Positions 9,767 through 19,933 are shown, counted from the first letter of the stretch. The stretch: 64,000 nt of DNA from Rebecca billardiae RCC1528 (GCA_965240325.2 OZ251233.1:1550001-1614000); one strand, 5' to 3'. Translations and numbers: made by a program. The notes: generated by a model from the sequence alone, not told the origin.

Positions 9767-9834
9767 TAGATGTGACACGTCAATCGTCATCAGTTATCCG
9801 CTAGTGCAGCACTTATACTGATGAGTCATCCTGA

Positions 9835-9878
<44 letters not shown>

Positions 9879-10043
9879 AGAGAGAGAGAGATAGCAGCAT
9901 CAACACGGTGCTGCTCATCCGCCGGCCGACTGACTGCCACTGGCGGATGAGTCGGCGCGGCGGAGTGCCCTCACGTGCAGCGCCGCGTCGTACTCACTCG
10001 GCGTGCGTCGGCTGAGCGGTGCTGGCGGCGGTCATCGTCGTCG
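9767..10043. other. intergenic with (GA)n tract
   Basis: A GA dinucleotide tract at about 9838-9893, slightly interrupted. Otherwise there is no coding signal before the 3' end of the AP2 gene. Confidence 0.7.
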
Positions 10044-11717
10044 TCAGCTGCTGTCGGCATCGTCATCGAGAAGATCGATTTCAGCCACTGTCACCACAGG
10101 CAGCACGCCTGCGTGATGCACAGCAGCAGATGGCTTGACAAGCTCACTCACTCCAGACACCCGTACGTGAGCCACACCGGGCTGCAGCTTGCGCGTGCCC
10201 ACGAGGCCGAGCTCGCGCGCGAGGTCATTGTACACGCGCCACGCCTCCTCCGTCATCGCAAAGCATTGGAGCTCGAGCTCCTCCGGCCTGGGGAAGTTGA
10301 GCTCGCGCGTGTCCACGAGGCCGAGCTCGCGCACGAGGTCATCGTACGCGCGCCCCGCCTCCTCCATTGTCGCAAAGCATCCGCGCTCGCGTCGCACGTT
10401 GCCCTCGTGTTCGAACACGGCGAAAAATGGCTGAGTGCCCCCGCCCTTGGACTGCACGCCGATGAATCGGCGGTTACCCGCGCAGGGCATGTCTCGGCTG
10501 GCTTGCCCCATGCCAGCAGGGCGCCCCTCCGCCTGCTCCATCTTCGCAGGTTGCACCGTGGGCGCCCCCGACAGCTGAGCCTCGCGCTCGCAGCCCGCCG
10601 CGGACGGCGCAGCAGGCCACGGAGGCGACGCAGCGGCCGCGCTCGCTGGAGCGGCCGCCTCGAAAGAGCCCGGGTGAGCAGCATTGTCGCGACTGCCGAG
10701 GGGCGCTGCGGGCCCAGTGCCCTGGGTGACGGTGGGCGGCTGCGGCGCCGCCGCCTGGCCGAGCACGGCAACCTCCGGGGGCAGTACCAGCGGCGGCACA
10801 CACGGCTGAGCTGCGGGCGCAGTCGGCGTCACGACGAGTGCAGCCGAGGGAGGAGCGCCGAGGTCGTGGCTGGCGCAGGCATCCATGCCGGGCCGCTGTC
10901 CGTGCTCACGTGCGCTGCCGGCAGCGGGCTGGTCGCATGGGTACGCGACTGTCAGCAGCTCAGCGGGCGACACGCCGCCCTGCCAGGCACCAGGCCTGAA
11001 GGGAGACCGCAGCCGCTCGTTTCGCTCGAGCTCCTCCAGTCTGGGGAAGTTGAGCTTGCGCTTTCCGACCAGACCTCGCTCGCGCACGAGATCGTCGTAC
11101 GCGCGCGCCGCCTCCTCCTGCGTCGCGAATGGCAGAGTCGCGAACGCTGTGCGCTCTGCCGTCAGCTTGCCAATCCACGGCCGCCGCGCGCACCGCCCGT
11201 GGAAGAGCACGCCGTCGAAGGCGCTGCGTGGCACGGCTGAGACGTGCTCCTGCTGCTCGGCCCCGCGTGCTGCGCTCGATCCGGTGCCAGCGTCTGTGTC
11301 GAGATGACCGCGCGCGCTGCCATCATCAGCCCCGACCACTGACTCAAGGTCGCTGTCCTCGATCTCGGCCCCATCGGGCCTCTCCGCATCGGGAGCTGCG
11401 CCCTCCAGGGGCGCTGCGCGTGGCTCAGCGCGCGAGTCGACGGCATATGGGATCGCTCGCTTGCACGCGGGCGCGTCCTGAGCACCAGCCGTGTCGTTCT
11501 TGCACAGGTCGTGTGCGCGCCGCTTCCGCGGAAGGTTGTCCCGCGCACGGTCCCCTTGCAGGTCCGAGCACGATTCGTCCATCAGCTCGTTTTGAGGCAG
11601 CCGCCCACCTCCTGCCATGCTTGCGTGCAGCACTCGGCCGCCGCCAAGCGACACCACGTTCGCCCCAGCAGGGGGCCAGCTGCCCGGGGCAGGGCTCGTG
11701 TTTGCCCGGGAAGCCAT
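10044..11717 (-). CDS. AP2/ERF-domain protein with two full and one truncated AP2 repeat
   Basis: 557 residues from ATG 11717. AP2 repeat 1 is at about 165-228 (FDGVLFHGR through ATQEEAARAYDDLVRE to KLNFPRLEEL). Repeat 2 is at about 414-482 (RRFIGVQSKGGG through ATMEEAGRAYDDLVRE to LNFPRPEELE). It is followed directly by a partial third copy, about 483-520, that keeps only the C-terminal helix (AMTEEAWRVYNDLARELG). AP2 domains bind DNA through the N-terminal beta sheet, which the third copy lacks. The linker between repeats is Ala/Pro-rich. It is probably a nuclear transcription regulator. Divergent from CHMP5, with 83 bp between the ATGs. A related AP2 gene lies at the right edge of the window. 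Confidence 0.82.
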   Translation of the reverse strand: MASRANTSPAPGSWPPAGANVVSLGGGRVLHASMAGGGRLPQNELMDESCSDLQGDRARDNLPRKRRAHDLCKNDTAGAQDAPACKRAIPYAVDSRAEPRAAPLEGAAPDAERPDGAEIEDSDLESVVGADDGSARGHLDTDAGTGSSAARGAEQQEHVSAVPRSAFDGVLFHGRCARRPWIGKLTAERTAFATLPFATQEEAARAYDDLVRERGLVGKRKLNFPRLEELERNERLRSPFRPGAWQGGVSPAELLTVAYPCDQPAAGSAREHGQRPGMDACASHDLGAPPSAALVVTPTAPAAQPCVPPLVLPPEVAVLGQAAAPQPPTVTQGTGPAAPLGSRDNAAHPGSFEAAAPASAAAASPPWPAAPSAAGCEREAQLSGAPTVQPAKMEQAEGRPAGMGQASRDMPCAGNRRFIGVQSKGGGTQPFFAVFEHEGNVRRERGCFATMEEAGRAYDDLVRELGLVDTRELNFPRPEELELQCFAMTEEAWRVYNDLARELGLVGTRKLQPGVAHVRVSGVSELVKPSAAVHHAGVLPVVTVAEIDLLDDDADSS

Positions 11718-11800
11718 CGTGGGTCCGGGCCCTTTCAGGGCACGACTTGACCGCAGAGCCCCTTGCGCCCGCCCACAGCGTCCTCCTCGCCGTGGCCGCG
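11718..11800. promoter_or_regulatory. 83-bp bidirectional promoter (AP2 / CHMP5)
   Basis: This is the complete gap between two divergent ATGs. It is GC-rich with no visible TATA box. Promoter activity is inferred from the arrangement. Confidence 0.4.
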
Positions 11801-12658
11801 ATGCAGCGGCTCTTCGGCACGGCCAAGCCCAAGGCACCGCGCCCCACCCTGGACGGCGCGTCCAAGTCGGTGCGTTGTTGACTGGTGCCATTCGTGCGCT
11901 GACCTCACGCGCTGCAGCACGCCTGCGCGTGGTGGGATCGGCACGCGCGTGCGCCGACTGGTGGCCGCAGCGCCTGCACCCCCTCCGCGCCGCGTGTGCA
12001 CACGGCGGCGCAGATCGAGGCGCGCGGTGGCGAGCTGGACGAGCGCATCAAGAAGCTGGACCAGGAGCTAGCGCGGTACACGGAGCAGATGCGCAAGATG
12101 AAGCCCGGCGCGGCCAAGCAGCAGGTGCAGCAGCGCGCGCTGCGCGTGCTGAAGCAGAAGAAGCTCTACGAGGGCCAGCGCGACAAGATGGCCAACACGC
12201 AGTTCAACATGGAGCAGGTCAAGTTCGCGCAGGAGTCGATGGTGGACACGGCGGCGACGGTGTCGGCGATGCAGGACGCGAACAAGGAGCTCAAGAAGCA
12301 GTTCAAGCAGATCGACATCGACAAGGTCGAGGACCTGCAGGACGACATGGCCGATCTGCTCGAGCAGTCGGAAGAGATTCAGGGAGTCCTGGGCCGCTCG
12401 TACAACCTCGAGGACGTGGACGAGAGCGCGCTGGAGGACGAGCTGCGCGCGCTGGAGGAGGACCCATCGCTCTTCCAGTCGTACGAGGAGCAGGGCGCCA
12501 TCTCCGCCGCCGAGGAGGAGGCGGGCGTGGCTGACTACCTCTCGCTGCCGAGCGCTGAGACAGCCAAGCCGGAGGCTGGCACCGCGCTGCCCGAGGTGCC
12601 GGCGGCGCAGCAGCCCGCGGAGCAGCAGGCGGCCACACAGCAGAGCGCGGCGCAATAA
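11801..12658 (+). CDS. CHMP5: CHMP5/VPS60 ESCRT-III-associated protein
   Basis: Exon 1 at 11801-11869 and exon 2 at 12014-12658 give 237 residues; the 144-nt phase-0 intron runs GTGCGT to GCAG. Exon 1 encodes MQRLFGTAKPKAP, the family's RLFG-KPKAP start. Exon 2 carries the charged SNF7 helices (IKKLDQELARYTEQMRKMK, ALRVLKQKKLYEGQRD, FNMEQ) and the acidic EDLQDDMADLLEQ region. CHMP5 works late in ESCRT-III membrane scission with the Vta1/LIP5-Vps4 machinery on endosomes. The C-terminal tail is Ala/Gln-rich and longer than in the roughly 220-residue human protein. Exon joining is supported by residue-by-residue alignment across the junction. Confidence 0.92.
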
Positions 12659-13079
12659 TGCCGGCGCGCGAGACGACGACGCGCCTCGCCTCGCGCGCGA
12701 TCCCTGTACGTGCACTGCCTCCGAGTCACGGCACCGACGCCGAGCAGCGTCGAGCCGACGGGTGCTCGGGGAGCAAAAGCGCTCACCACCCCTAAGCTGT
12801 CAGCATCGTGAGTCATCGTCAGGCATGCGGCGACTCGCAATATATAGATCTGCTGCTGCTGCTGTTACGACTACTTCTGACGACGAGTAGAAGACTTTTG
12901 CGACCGTAGTCCGTACGAGTACTCAACGTAGTATTGGCGACATGCATCATCCTACACTGAGTCTTAGTAATAACACTACTCACGTATCACTGCTGACTGT
13001 GACATGTGTAACTCACTGACTCAGTCTCACTCAGAGCTACGTTCACGCGGCACTAGACCTACGGTCTGCACTGGGCCAG
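12659..13079. other. intergenic between convergent genes
   Basis: Lower-GC DNA between the CHMP5 and membrane-protein 3' ends, with frequent ACTGACTCAG-like words. Nothing further seen. Confidence 0.6.
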
Positions 13080-14702
13080 TCAGCCGTATGAACTACGTGC
13101 CGCTGATGATGATGATGCGTCCGCGGCATTGGCACCACTGCTCGCGTCAGCCGCCGAGGCTGCGGCCGGCTGTGAGTCCGCCCGGTCGGCCCGGGAGCCG
13201 GGCCCGGCCCCGTCGTCGCCGTCCACGTGCAGCACGTCAAAGCCCGCCTCGCCCAGCCTGTGCTGCACGTCGCTGAGGTTGAACGCCCAATCATTGGCGA
13301 CACGCAGCTCGGCGACGCCGCTCTCGAAGCGCGCCCGCGCGTCGATCACCCCGCCCGCCGACGTGAGGATCTGAGAGACGGCCACCTCGCACGCCTCACA
13401 GCCCATGCCATCCAGCTGAAGCCGCAGCGCGACTGTGTTCGAGGTGGGCGGTGCGAGCGCGGGGCCACCGCTCGCGCGCAGGATCTCGGGCAGCAGCGTG
13501 AGCACGATGGATGCCGAGGTGGAGGCGAGCACGCTCCTCCCCGGGAGCCGCTTCGCACGCAGCGCGGGAGCCCACATCGCGCTCAGCCACACCGCCGTGA
13601 GCGCGCGCAGGTGCGGGCGCCACGGGCCAAGCACCGTGTTGAAGCCCGCGCAGCCGACCGCGAGCGTGTTCAGTGCGAGCTGCAGCAGGCAGCAGGAGGA
13701 GGCGAGGAGGCCGAGCACGTACGCGCCAGCGTGCCACAGCCGCGCTGGGAGGCCGGCACCGCCCGCGCCGCCGCCCCGCAGCCGCAGCGCGCCGCTCGCC
13801 CCCGCCCCGCCGGCCGCCTCCTGCCCCGAGGCCGCCGCGGCGGCCGCTCTCAGCTCCAGGCCGCTACTCGGGAAGCCAGCCGCATGCAGCGCGGCGGACA
13901 GGGCCGCCGCCGCCTCCGCGCGCTCGGTGGCGAGGTCCGGCTGCGCCGCCGCGGGCGAGTCCTGCAGGGTGATCCGCGCCTGCTTCGAGTCCACGTCCAC
14001 CTCCACCTTCCTCATCCGCGGCGCGAGCTCGTGCGCGGCGAGCGTGGCCGTGATTTTCTCCCGACAGGCGACGCAGCCGATCGTCGGCAGGGTCAGCGCC
14101 ACCTCGAAGCAAGGCAGCGCGGCGGGGGCGCCGCCGCGCTCGAGCCGGGCCAGGCGGTGGCGGCTCAGCGCGTCGAGGAGCTCCGGGAGGAAGGTGAGGA
14201 TGCTCGCGAGCGCCGTGGACGCGGCCGCCACGGGTATCTGCCACGGCTGGTTGCGCAGCGCCACGTGCCACATCCAGCCTTGCGCGCCCAGCTGTAGGGC
14301 GAGCAGGGTGGGGCGCAGCGGGCCGAGCACCGTGTTGAAGCCGGCGCAGCCCATCGAGATGAGGTTGAGGAGGAGCTGCAGCGCGCAGCACGACGACGAG
14401 AGCAGCGAGATCGCCGTCCACCACGCGAGCTGGTGCGCCGTCCTGAGCGTCAGCAGCTGGAATCGCTCGAGCGCGCGCACGCCCGCGTCGGCGGCTGGCG
14501 GGTACGACGCGGCGAGCGCAAGGAGCGCGCCCAGGCCAGCGAGGTTGAGAGCGAACGCCTTGCCAAACCCAGGGCTCGTCACGAGCGCAGTCCGGCTGCC
14601 GAGGGCGAGCAGGCGTGCCGGACGCGACGGCAGCCGCGGCGCGGCGATGCGCACCATTACTACCCTTGTCCCTTGGTGGAACCACGCTCGCAGAGCGAGC
14701 AT
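13080..14702 (-). CDS. tandem MerT-like / HMA (MerP-like) metal-transport membrane protein
   Basis: 540 residues from ATG 14702 (an ATG at 14657 is an alternative start). The architecture is duplicated. A hydrophobic block has paired cysteines (LLSSSCCALQLLLN...GCAGFNTVLGPLRP, about 100-135) and is followed by an HMA-like domain with GCVAC near 206. A second block (LLASSCCLLQLALN...GCAGFNTVLGPWRP, about 334-370) is followed by an HMA domain with MGCEAC near 434. Vicinal CC in a first helix is the hallmark of MerT, and CxxC in a ferredoxin-like fold that of MerP/HMA domains. A role in heavy-metal (Hg or Cu) import or trafficking is inferred. The C-terminal tail is Ser/Ala-rich. Divergent from the secreted protein gene at 14996. 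Confidence 0.7.
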   Translation of the reverse strand: MLALRAWFHQGTRVVMVRIAAPRLPSRPARLLALGSRTALVTSPGFGKAFALNLAGLGALLALAASYPPAADAGVRALERFQLLTLRTAHQLAWWTAISLLSSSCCALQLLLNLISMGCAGFNTVLGPLRPTLLALQLGAQGWMWHVALRNQPWQIPVAAASTALASILTFLPELLDALSRHRLARLERGGAPAALPCFEVALTLPTIGCVACREKITATLAAHELAPRMRKVEVDVDSKQARITLQDSPAAAQPDLATERAEAAAALSAALHAAGFPSSGLELRAAAAAASGQEAAGGAGASGALRLRGGGAGGAGLPARLWHAGAYVLGLLASSCCLLQLALNTLAVGCAGFNTVLGPWRPHLRALTAVWLSAMWAPALRAKRLPGRSVLASTSASIVLTLLPEILRASGGPALAPPTSNTVALRLQLDGMGCEACEVAVSQILTSAGGVIDARARFESGVAELRVANDWAFNLSDVQHRLGEAGFDVLHVDGDDGAGPGSRADRADSQPAAASAADASSGANAADASSSSAARSSYG

Positions 14703-14995
14703 GGGTCCCCCATGCGCAGAGCGGTAAGGGTGCGTATCGGCCAGCGGCGGCGGCCACGCTTGATGGAGAAGTCTCGCGCGCCTTTCGGCGGTTCGAGATT
14801 CTCGCCGCAACAAACGGCCAACCAAGCTTGGGGTCGTCGACCTCCAAACCGCACGCCTTGCAAGTTGCAACCGCCCTATCGCGTCACCGGACGCTCTGTC
14901 TTTCGAGAGGCGCGCGGCGAGCGCGCGGCGAGGCCCCGAAGATTCGGCCGGCTCGCCGGCCAAGCGCGTGCACATCGCGATCTCCGCGCGGCATC

Positions 14996-15814
14996 ATGTG
15001 GCGCGCGCTGGCTTTTGCCATCGCGCTGGGCGGCGCACAGGCGGACGTGGGCTTCGAGCTGGCGCTGGGCCACGGCGTCGAGAGCCTACATGCGGCGTAT
15101 AGGACGATCTTCGGGCCCCTGGGTGGCAACCGCAACGCCGCCTCGCACCTGTGGGCATCGTACGTGCTCAAGCGCAGCGCGGGCCTCTCGGTTGCCGAGA
15201 TCGACACGCTCTTCAGCGGCTTCTGCCCCGTCTCGGGCTCCATCGTGCGGCCAGGCGACTACAACCGGTACCTACTGCGCTTGAAGACGGCCGACGCGAG
15301 CCGCACGCTCGCGGGGTACATGCACTACTGCTGCTGGCCGTGCGTGTGTGACACGCAGGAGTTCATCCGCGTGGACACCAAGACGGTCGACACGCGCGAG
15401 GGGGCGGCGACCTTCCACTTCGCGGTGATCGAGAACCCGTGCACGAACGCCCACAAGCTGGACGAGACGTTCGTCCAACCCTTCAACATGCGGCAGACCA
15501 CGCTCAGAGCCTCTGCGCCCGCCATCCAGTGCGACGCGGATGGCTCGCTGGTCGGCGCCAGCCTGTCTGACAACGGGCATGTGATCATCGGCATGCTGCA
15601 CGGCGCCACGACGGTAGAGGAGATGCCGCCGCCAGATCCGGCAGCCACGCGCCCAACGAGGGGGCGCATCTCCACCAGCCCGAGCGGCCAGCCCTTCCAG
15701 GACGAGTTTGAGTACAGCGAGATGTGCGAGCAGCGCGCGCATGCGGGGCACAACTCCGGGATGGGAGAGATCTTCCGACGGGTCGCGATGGTCACACCGT
15801 GGCGCCAGCACTGA
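14996..15814 (+). CDS. secreted Cys-rich protein of unknown function
   Basis: 272 residues from the ATG at 14996. It begins with a short signal peptide (MWRALAFAIALGGAQA). The body has a dense cysteine motif MHYCCWPCVCDTQEF (about 107-121), followed by a DTKTV...FHFAVIENPC segment that looks folded and conserved in style. Further cysteines lie at about 80, 180 and 243. The C-terminal 70 residues are Pro- and Arg-rich. I do not recognise the family. A secreted or lumenal, disulfide-stabilised or metal-binding protein is plausible, and its head-to-head position with a metal-transporter-like gene makes metal binding worth testing. Confidence 0.7.
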   Translation: MWRALAFAIALGGAQADVGFELALGHGVESLHAAYRTIFGPLGGNRNAASHLWASYVLKRSAGLSVAEIDTLFSGFCPVSGSIVRPGDYNRYLLRLKTADASRTLAGYMHYCCWPCVCDTQEFIRVDTKTVDTREGAATFHFAVIENPCTNAHKLDETFVQPFNMRQTTLRASAPAIQCDADGSLVGASLSDNGHVIIGMLHGATTVEEMPPPDPAATRPTRGRISTSPSGQPFQDEFEYSEMCEQRAHAGHNSGMGEIFRRVAMVTPWRQH

Positions 15815-16520
15815 GGCGACGCGGGATGGCGCGTGCGCGGGCACGGTCATTTGATCGAAGCGGAATGTGGGCCACGCCCCGCAGCCACCGCGGAGCACAG
15901 GTGTGGCAGCCGCGGGGTCAAGCGCGAGCCGCACGGACGAGCGCTGGCTGGGAGTGCATGCGGCCGCCAGAGGCGGACGAGGAGAATGAATGTCGACACG
16001 GCGGAGGAGCTGCAGGTGTTGGAATTGCGCGCGGATGGCTTTTTGTGTGTACAACACTTGGCACGTACGGTGCTGGCGGCTTGGACTAAAGCGCCGTCAC
16101 GTGTTACAGTATTACTGTATGACATGACGACGAGGTGGTCGTGGATGATGATGATATTGATGACTCCGACGCGCGTCACTGTCAGGAGCTTCACGATCGA
16201 AGTCCGCCAGTCGAAGTCGGGAACGAAGCGCAGGCCGAGCGTGCGGCCCTGGCCGAGGAGCCAGCGGACCCTGCTGAGTGAGACGGCCGGCCAGCCCCGG
16301 GCCACGGCCGGAGGCTCGGGCCGCGTCGTACTGGCGCCAACGCTCGGAACGCGCCCCGGCACCCGGACCGACCATGACCGTGTCACATCAGCGCCTGCTG
16401 GGCTAGCAGATCACCCTCAGGCTAGACAGCCTAGATGCCGACAAAAGTACGTCATAACTCATATACTGACTCACTGAGACGTGATTGGCGCCGAAAATTT
16501 GCCAAATTGGCGCGGGCCCG
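15815..16520. other. intergenic between convergent genes
   Basis: The GC-rich part near 15815-16070 is probably the 3' UTR of the secreted-protein gene. The rest is mixed-composition DNA with no coding signal. Confidence 0.5.
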
Positions 16521-17486
16521 TCAGGGCGTCGTCGATGCAGAAGTATCATCACGCTTGACTGCCTGCGGCAGCACATGCGTCAGCCACAAATCGCGCAGTG
16601 CGCCGGCCGCATGCTTCGGAGCGAAGCGCGCGTCCGCGAGGAGCTGCTCGCAGACCAGCAGCAGCTGCACCGCTCGCGCCCGCTCCGCGCGGCCGAACAG
16701 GTGGTGTGTGTGTGGTGACCACGGCTTCTGTGCCTCGAGTATCAAGCGCGCCACCGCACACGGCTCCGACGAAACAACCCCACGCACGCCCGACTCCTGC
16801 TCACGATCCGCGTCGAGCACGGCACGTGCCAGCGACAGTGGCGTGGGAGCGGATGGCCCGGCAGTCGGCTCGCGGGCATGCAGGTCGGCGCCCTCGCGGA
16901 GCAGAGCCGTCGCCTCCGCCGCCGTCAGCACGGAGACGTAGTGCAGCCGGGTGGTCCACAGCGGCGCGACGTCACGCACCCACGCGACGGTGTGCGGGCC
17001 CTGCGGGCCCCAGCCCTGCAGAGCCACTGCACGGCGCTGCAGCGCCGCACAGAATTCCCAGCGCGCGCCGTGTGCGCACAGCAGCTGTGCGACGGCCAGA
17101 GCATCGCGCTCGCACGCGTACCGCAGGGCGCGGGCCGTGGGAGGGTGACCATGCTGGAGAAGGAGGCGCACGCACTCAACGTGTTGGTGCTCCCGGTTAC
17201 AAGCGAAGTCGAGCGCGGTCGAGCAGGAGAGCACACCGCGCTGCGCAGTGAGCTCGACAGTCGCGCCGTGCTCCAGGAGTAGCTGCGTGATGCTCGCATG
17301 GCCGTGTTCGCAAGCCAGCATGAGCGGCGTGAGGCGTGCGTCGTGCAGCCGTTGATCCACGCCCACACCGCAGTGCACGATCAGCTGGCGGACGAGCTCA
17401 GAGTCACCTCGCACGATTGCCGACGAGAAAGTAGCGTAGTCATAGTCGTCGTGGTTGTCAGGCTCCATTGTTGGCGAGGCCGCCAT
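16521..17486 (-). CDS. ankyrin-repeat protein with shared C-terminal module
   Basis: 321 residues from the ATG at 17486. Ankyrin-like repeats are clear in the first half: FSSAIVRGDSELVRQLIVHCG, then TPLMLACEHGHASITQLLLEHGA, then TALDFACNREHQHVECVRLLL and ALRYACERDALAVAQLLCAHGA. A degenerate repeat follows near 190-240. Residues 256-310 form a distinct module starting WSPHTHHLFGRAERARAVQLL and ending DLWLTHVLPQAV, which recurs in the ankyrin protein at 56782. Ankyrin repeats mediate protein binding; the partner is unknown. A short C-terminal module after ankyrin repeats is reminiscent of adaptor layouts such as ankyrin-SOCS-box proteins, but I see no SOCS sequence match. Confidence 0.8.
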   Translation of the reverse strand: MAASPTMEPDNHDDYDYATFSSAIVRGDSELVRQLIVHCGVGVDQRLHDARLTPLMLACEHGHASITQLLLEHGATVELTAQRGVLSCSTALDFACNREHQHVECVRLLLQHGHPPTARALRYACERDALAVAQLLCAHGARWEFCAALQRRAVALQGWGPQGPHTVAWVRDVAPLWTTRLHYVSVLTAAEATALLREGADLHAREPTAGPSAPTPLSLARAVLDADREQESGVRGVVSSEPCAVARLILEAQKPWSPHTHHLFGRAERARAVQLLLVCEQLLADARFAPKHAAGALRDLWLTHVLPQAVKRDDTSASTTP

Positions 17487-17513
17487 CGTGGCCGCACGGT
17501 TTAAATTTGTTTT

Positions 17514-17792
17514 TTAGAAACTATGGGGGTCGTAGTACGCGTCACGCGATGAGAACTTGCTGGGTTTGAATGGCGCGCGCGGCGTAATCACCAGGCCCAG
17601 CCGACGATCGGAGTCAACAATAAAGTAATCACCGTCATAGTCGCGACGGCGAGAACCCAACGGATGCGCGCTGAGCCGCTGACGACCAACGACGATGTCG
17701 GATGTGCTGGTGATGACGGATGTCACGCCGCGCCCGGCGGGGCACAGGTGACACTCCGCGTGACAGCGCAGCCGTCGAGCCATCGTCGTCAT
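17514..17792 (-). CDS. doubtful 92-residue ORF downstream of cyclophilin H
   Basis: An ATG at 17792 opens a frame ending in a polar, Tyr/Asp-rich tail (RRRDYDGDYFIVDSDRRLG...DAYYDPHSF) that is less Arg/Ala-biased than chance frames here. It lies just beyond the 3' end of the cyclophilin gene on the same strand, so it could be 3' UTR, a small gene or an exon. No family is recognised. Confidence 0.22.
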   Translation of the reverse strand: MTTMARRLRCHAECHLCPAGRGVTSVITSTSDIVVGRQRLSAHPLGSRRRDYDGDYFIVDSDRRLGLVITPRAPFKPSKFSSRDAYYDPHSF

Positions 17793-17993
17793 CGGCGCAT
17801 CAGGCTCGCCGCGCCGTAGTTGTACCTGCCAGGATGGCGGCCCGCGGGCGCCGAGCGTCTTCTCAGCCACGGGGGGAGAGGCGCGTGCGCCGTGCGATGG
17901 TGCACCGCCGAGCCCTGCACGCGTGGCCCACGTCGTGCGCGCTGCTCGCGCCGCCCCGTGCGTGCGCGCCGCGGCCGCGGGCCGCGCGCTCAC

Positions 17994-18542
17994 TCACATC
18001 TCCCCACACTCGGTGATCACGATAGGCAGCTTGGGCTTCGAGTTGGCGCCGACGGCGACGTTCTCGATCTTGCGCACGCAGAGCATGCCGTCGATCACCT
18101 TGCCGAACACCACGTGCTTCCCGTCGAGCCACTCGCACGGGTCGCACGTCACGAAGAACTGGCAGCCGTTCGTGTCGGGGCCGGAGTTGGCCATCGACAG
18201 CAGGCCAGGGCCGACGTGCTTGAGCCCGAACGACTCGTCGGCGAAGGAGTCGCCGTAGATGGAGGCGCAGCCGGTGCCGTCGCCCTTGACGAAGTCGCCG
18301 CCCTGCAGCATGAACCCCTTGATCACGCGGTGGAACGCGCACCCCTTGTACCCGACAGGCTTCCCGCCCTTGCGGTGCTCACCCGTGCACAGCTGGCGGA
18401 AGTTCTCCGCCGTCCGAGGCACGGCGTCGGCGAAGAGCTCGATGGTGATGCGCCCGGCGGGGTGGCCGCCGATCGAGATGTCCATGAACACCACCGGGTT
18501 CCCGCCGGGGCCGGCGCCCGGGATCGAGTTGGGCCCGCTCAT
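17994..18542 (-). CDS. PPIH: cyclophilin H-type peptidyl-prolyl isomerase
   Basis: 182 residues from the ATG at 18542; upstream in-frame codons lack an ATG. This is a single cyclophilin domain with all catalytic and binding residues visible: R72 in [16 protein letters not shown]130 and H143, and the ligand-pocket W138 in [12 protein letters not shown]. The [12 protein letters not shown] start, the GKPVGYKG segment and the [18 protein letters not shown] end match the snRNP-associated cyclophilin H subgroup rather than generic CYPA. In that subgroup the protein binds the U4/U6 snRNP through Prp4/Prp3. It should catalyse proline isomerisation in the nucleus. Divergent from the kanadaptin-like gene, with 349 bp between the ATGs. 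Confidence 0.93.
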   Translation of the reverse strand: MSGPNSIPGAGPGGNPVVFMDISIGGHPAGRITIELFADAVPRTAENFRQLCTGEHRKGGKPVGYKGCAFHRVIKGFMLQGGDFVKGDGTGCASIYGDSFADESFGLKHVGPGLLSMANSGPDTNGCQFFVTCDPCEWLDGKHVVFGKVIDGMLCVRKIENVAVGANSKPKLPIVITECGEM

Positions 18543-18891
18543 CACGCGCGCGAGCGCCGTGCGCCGCGCTACGCGCACTCAGCGCGCTGCGGCCGCGCGC
18601 TCGAGGCCGGGCCGGTCGCGCGCGTTCGGGTCCCACCCGCGCGAGCGCCGGTCCTGCTCGCGCTCGCGGCCACGCCTCGCGCCGACGAGTTGCCGCCCGT
18701 CTCGCCGGCGGGTGCCCGCGCCGGAAGTGCCGCGCTCGGCGACGCCGTGCGCACCGTCGTCGGCTACGACGCGACCAGCGCACGCCTCCAGCTGCAGTGC
18801 GGCGGCGGCTTGCAAGCGCAAAGAAAGCGCAGCTGCGGTCCGGTACTCCGGTCGCGGACCAACCAGCGCGCGCGAGGGCGACGAGTCCACG

Positions 18892-19895
18892 ATGGCGGCC
18901 GCCGACGGCGGCTTCGAGCCACCCTTCTGGGCGACGGAGCCGACGCACGACCTGTCGCTGGACGTGATCAAGGAGGGCGTGATCGTCGAGAAGGTCGACC
19001 TGCGCGGGCGCTCGCACCACGTCCTCGGCCGCATGCCCGAGGCGTGTCAGATCGTGCTGCAGCACCCGAGCGTCTCGCGACAGCACGCCGCGATCGTGCA
19101 CAAGGCGGGCGGCGAGCTCTTCCTCGTCGACCTGGGCTCGACGCACGGCACGACGCTGAACAAGAAGCCCCTCCGCCCGCGCGCGTACGCGCCCCTCGCC
19201 GTCGGCAGCGTCTTCAAGCTCGGCGCCTCTTCGCGGCTGTTTGCTCTCGTCGGCCCTGACGAGCTCCTGCCGCCCGAGACAGACGCTATCCGCCCGCTGG
19301 CGGCGCAGGGCGGCGCGCAGCAGCAGGGCGGTGCGCACCCCAACCCCGCCCACGCCGCCGCCGACGTGGAGCAGCCCGCCCTCGACCTCGACACCGCCTC
19401 GCTCGACGAGCTGCTCGCGCATGCGGATTCGCTCGGCATCGGCCGCAGCGCGCGCCAACGCGAGCTTCTCGACAAGCTGGCGAAGCGGCGGGCGCGCGCG
19501 AGCCACCTCGAGGCGGAGGCGAGCCGGATCGGCGCGAAGGCCGCCGCCGCGGCGGCGGACGACGACGCGCTCGACCCGGGGAGCGCCGTGCCCGACGCTG
19601 TGCGCGAGCAGCTCGACCGGTGCACGCAGCGCGCCGAGGAGCAGCAGTCGGCCGCGGCCGAGCTCGAGGACTTACTCGTCGACTCGCTCCGCGCGCAGCT
19701 GGGGGCGAAGGGCGCGGCGGGCGGGGTCGGGCGCGGCGCGGCGCGGCGGGGCGCCGCCGCCGCGCGCGCCGAGGACGACGACGACGCCTCCTCGGGCGAC
19801 GACGACTTCTTCGACCGCACGAAGGGCGGTGGCAGCGGCGGGCGTGGCGCGGCGCGCGGCGGCGGCGCCAGTGGCTGTGGCCAGGCTGCGGCCGT

Positions 19896-19933
<38 letters not shown>

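Noticed and set aside
13227-14727. Plus-strand frames of 356 and 430 codons
   Set aside because: Antisense shadows of the MerT-HMA gene, which has duplicated structured domains.
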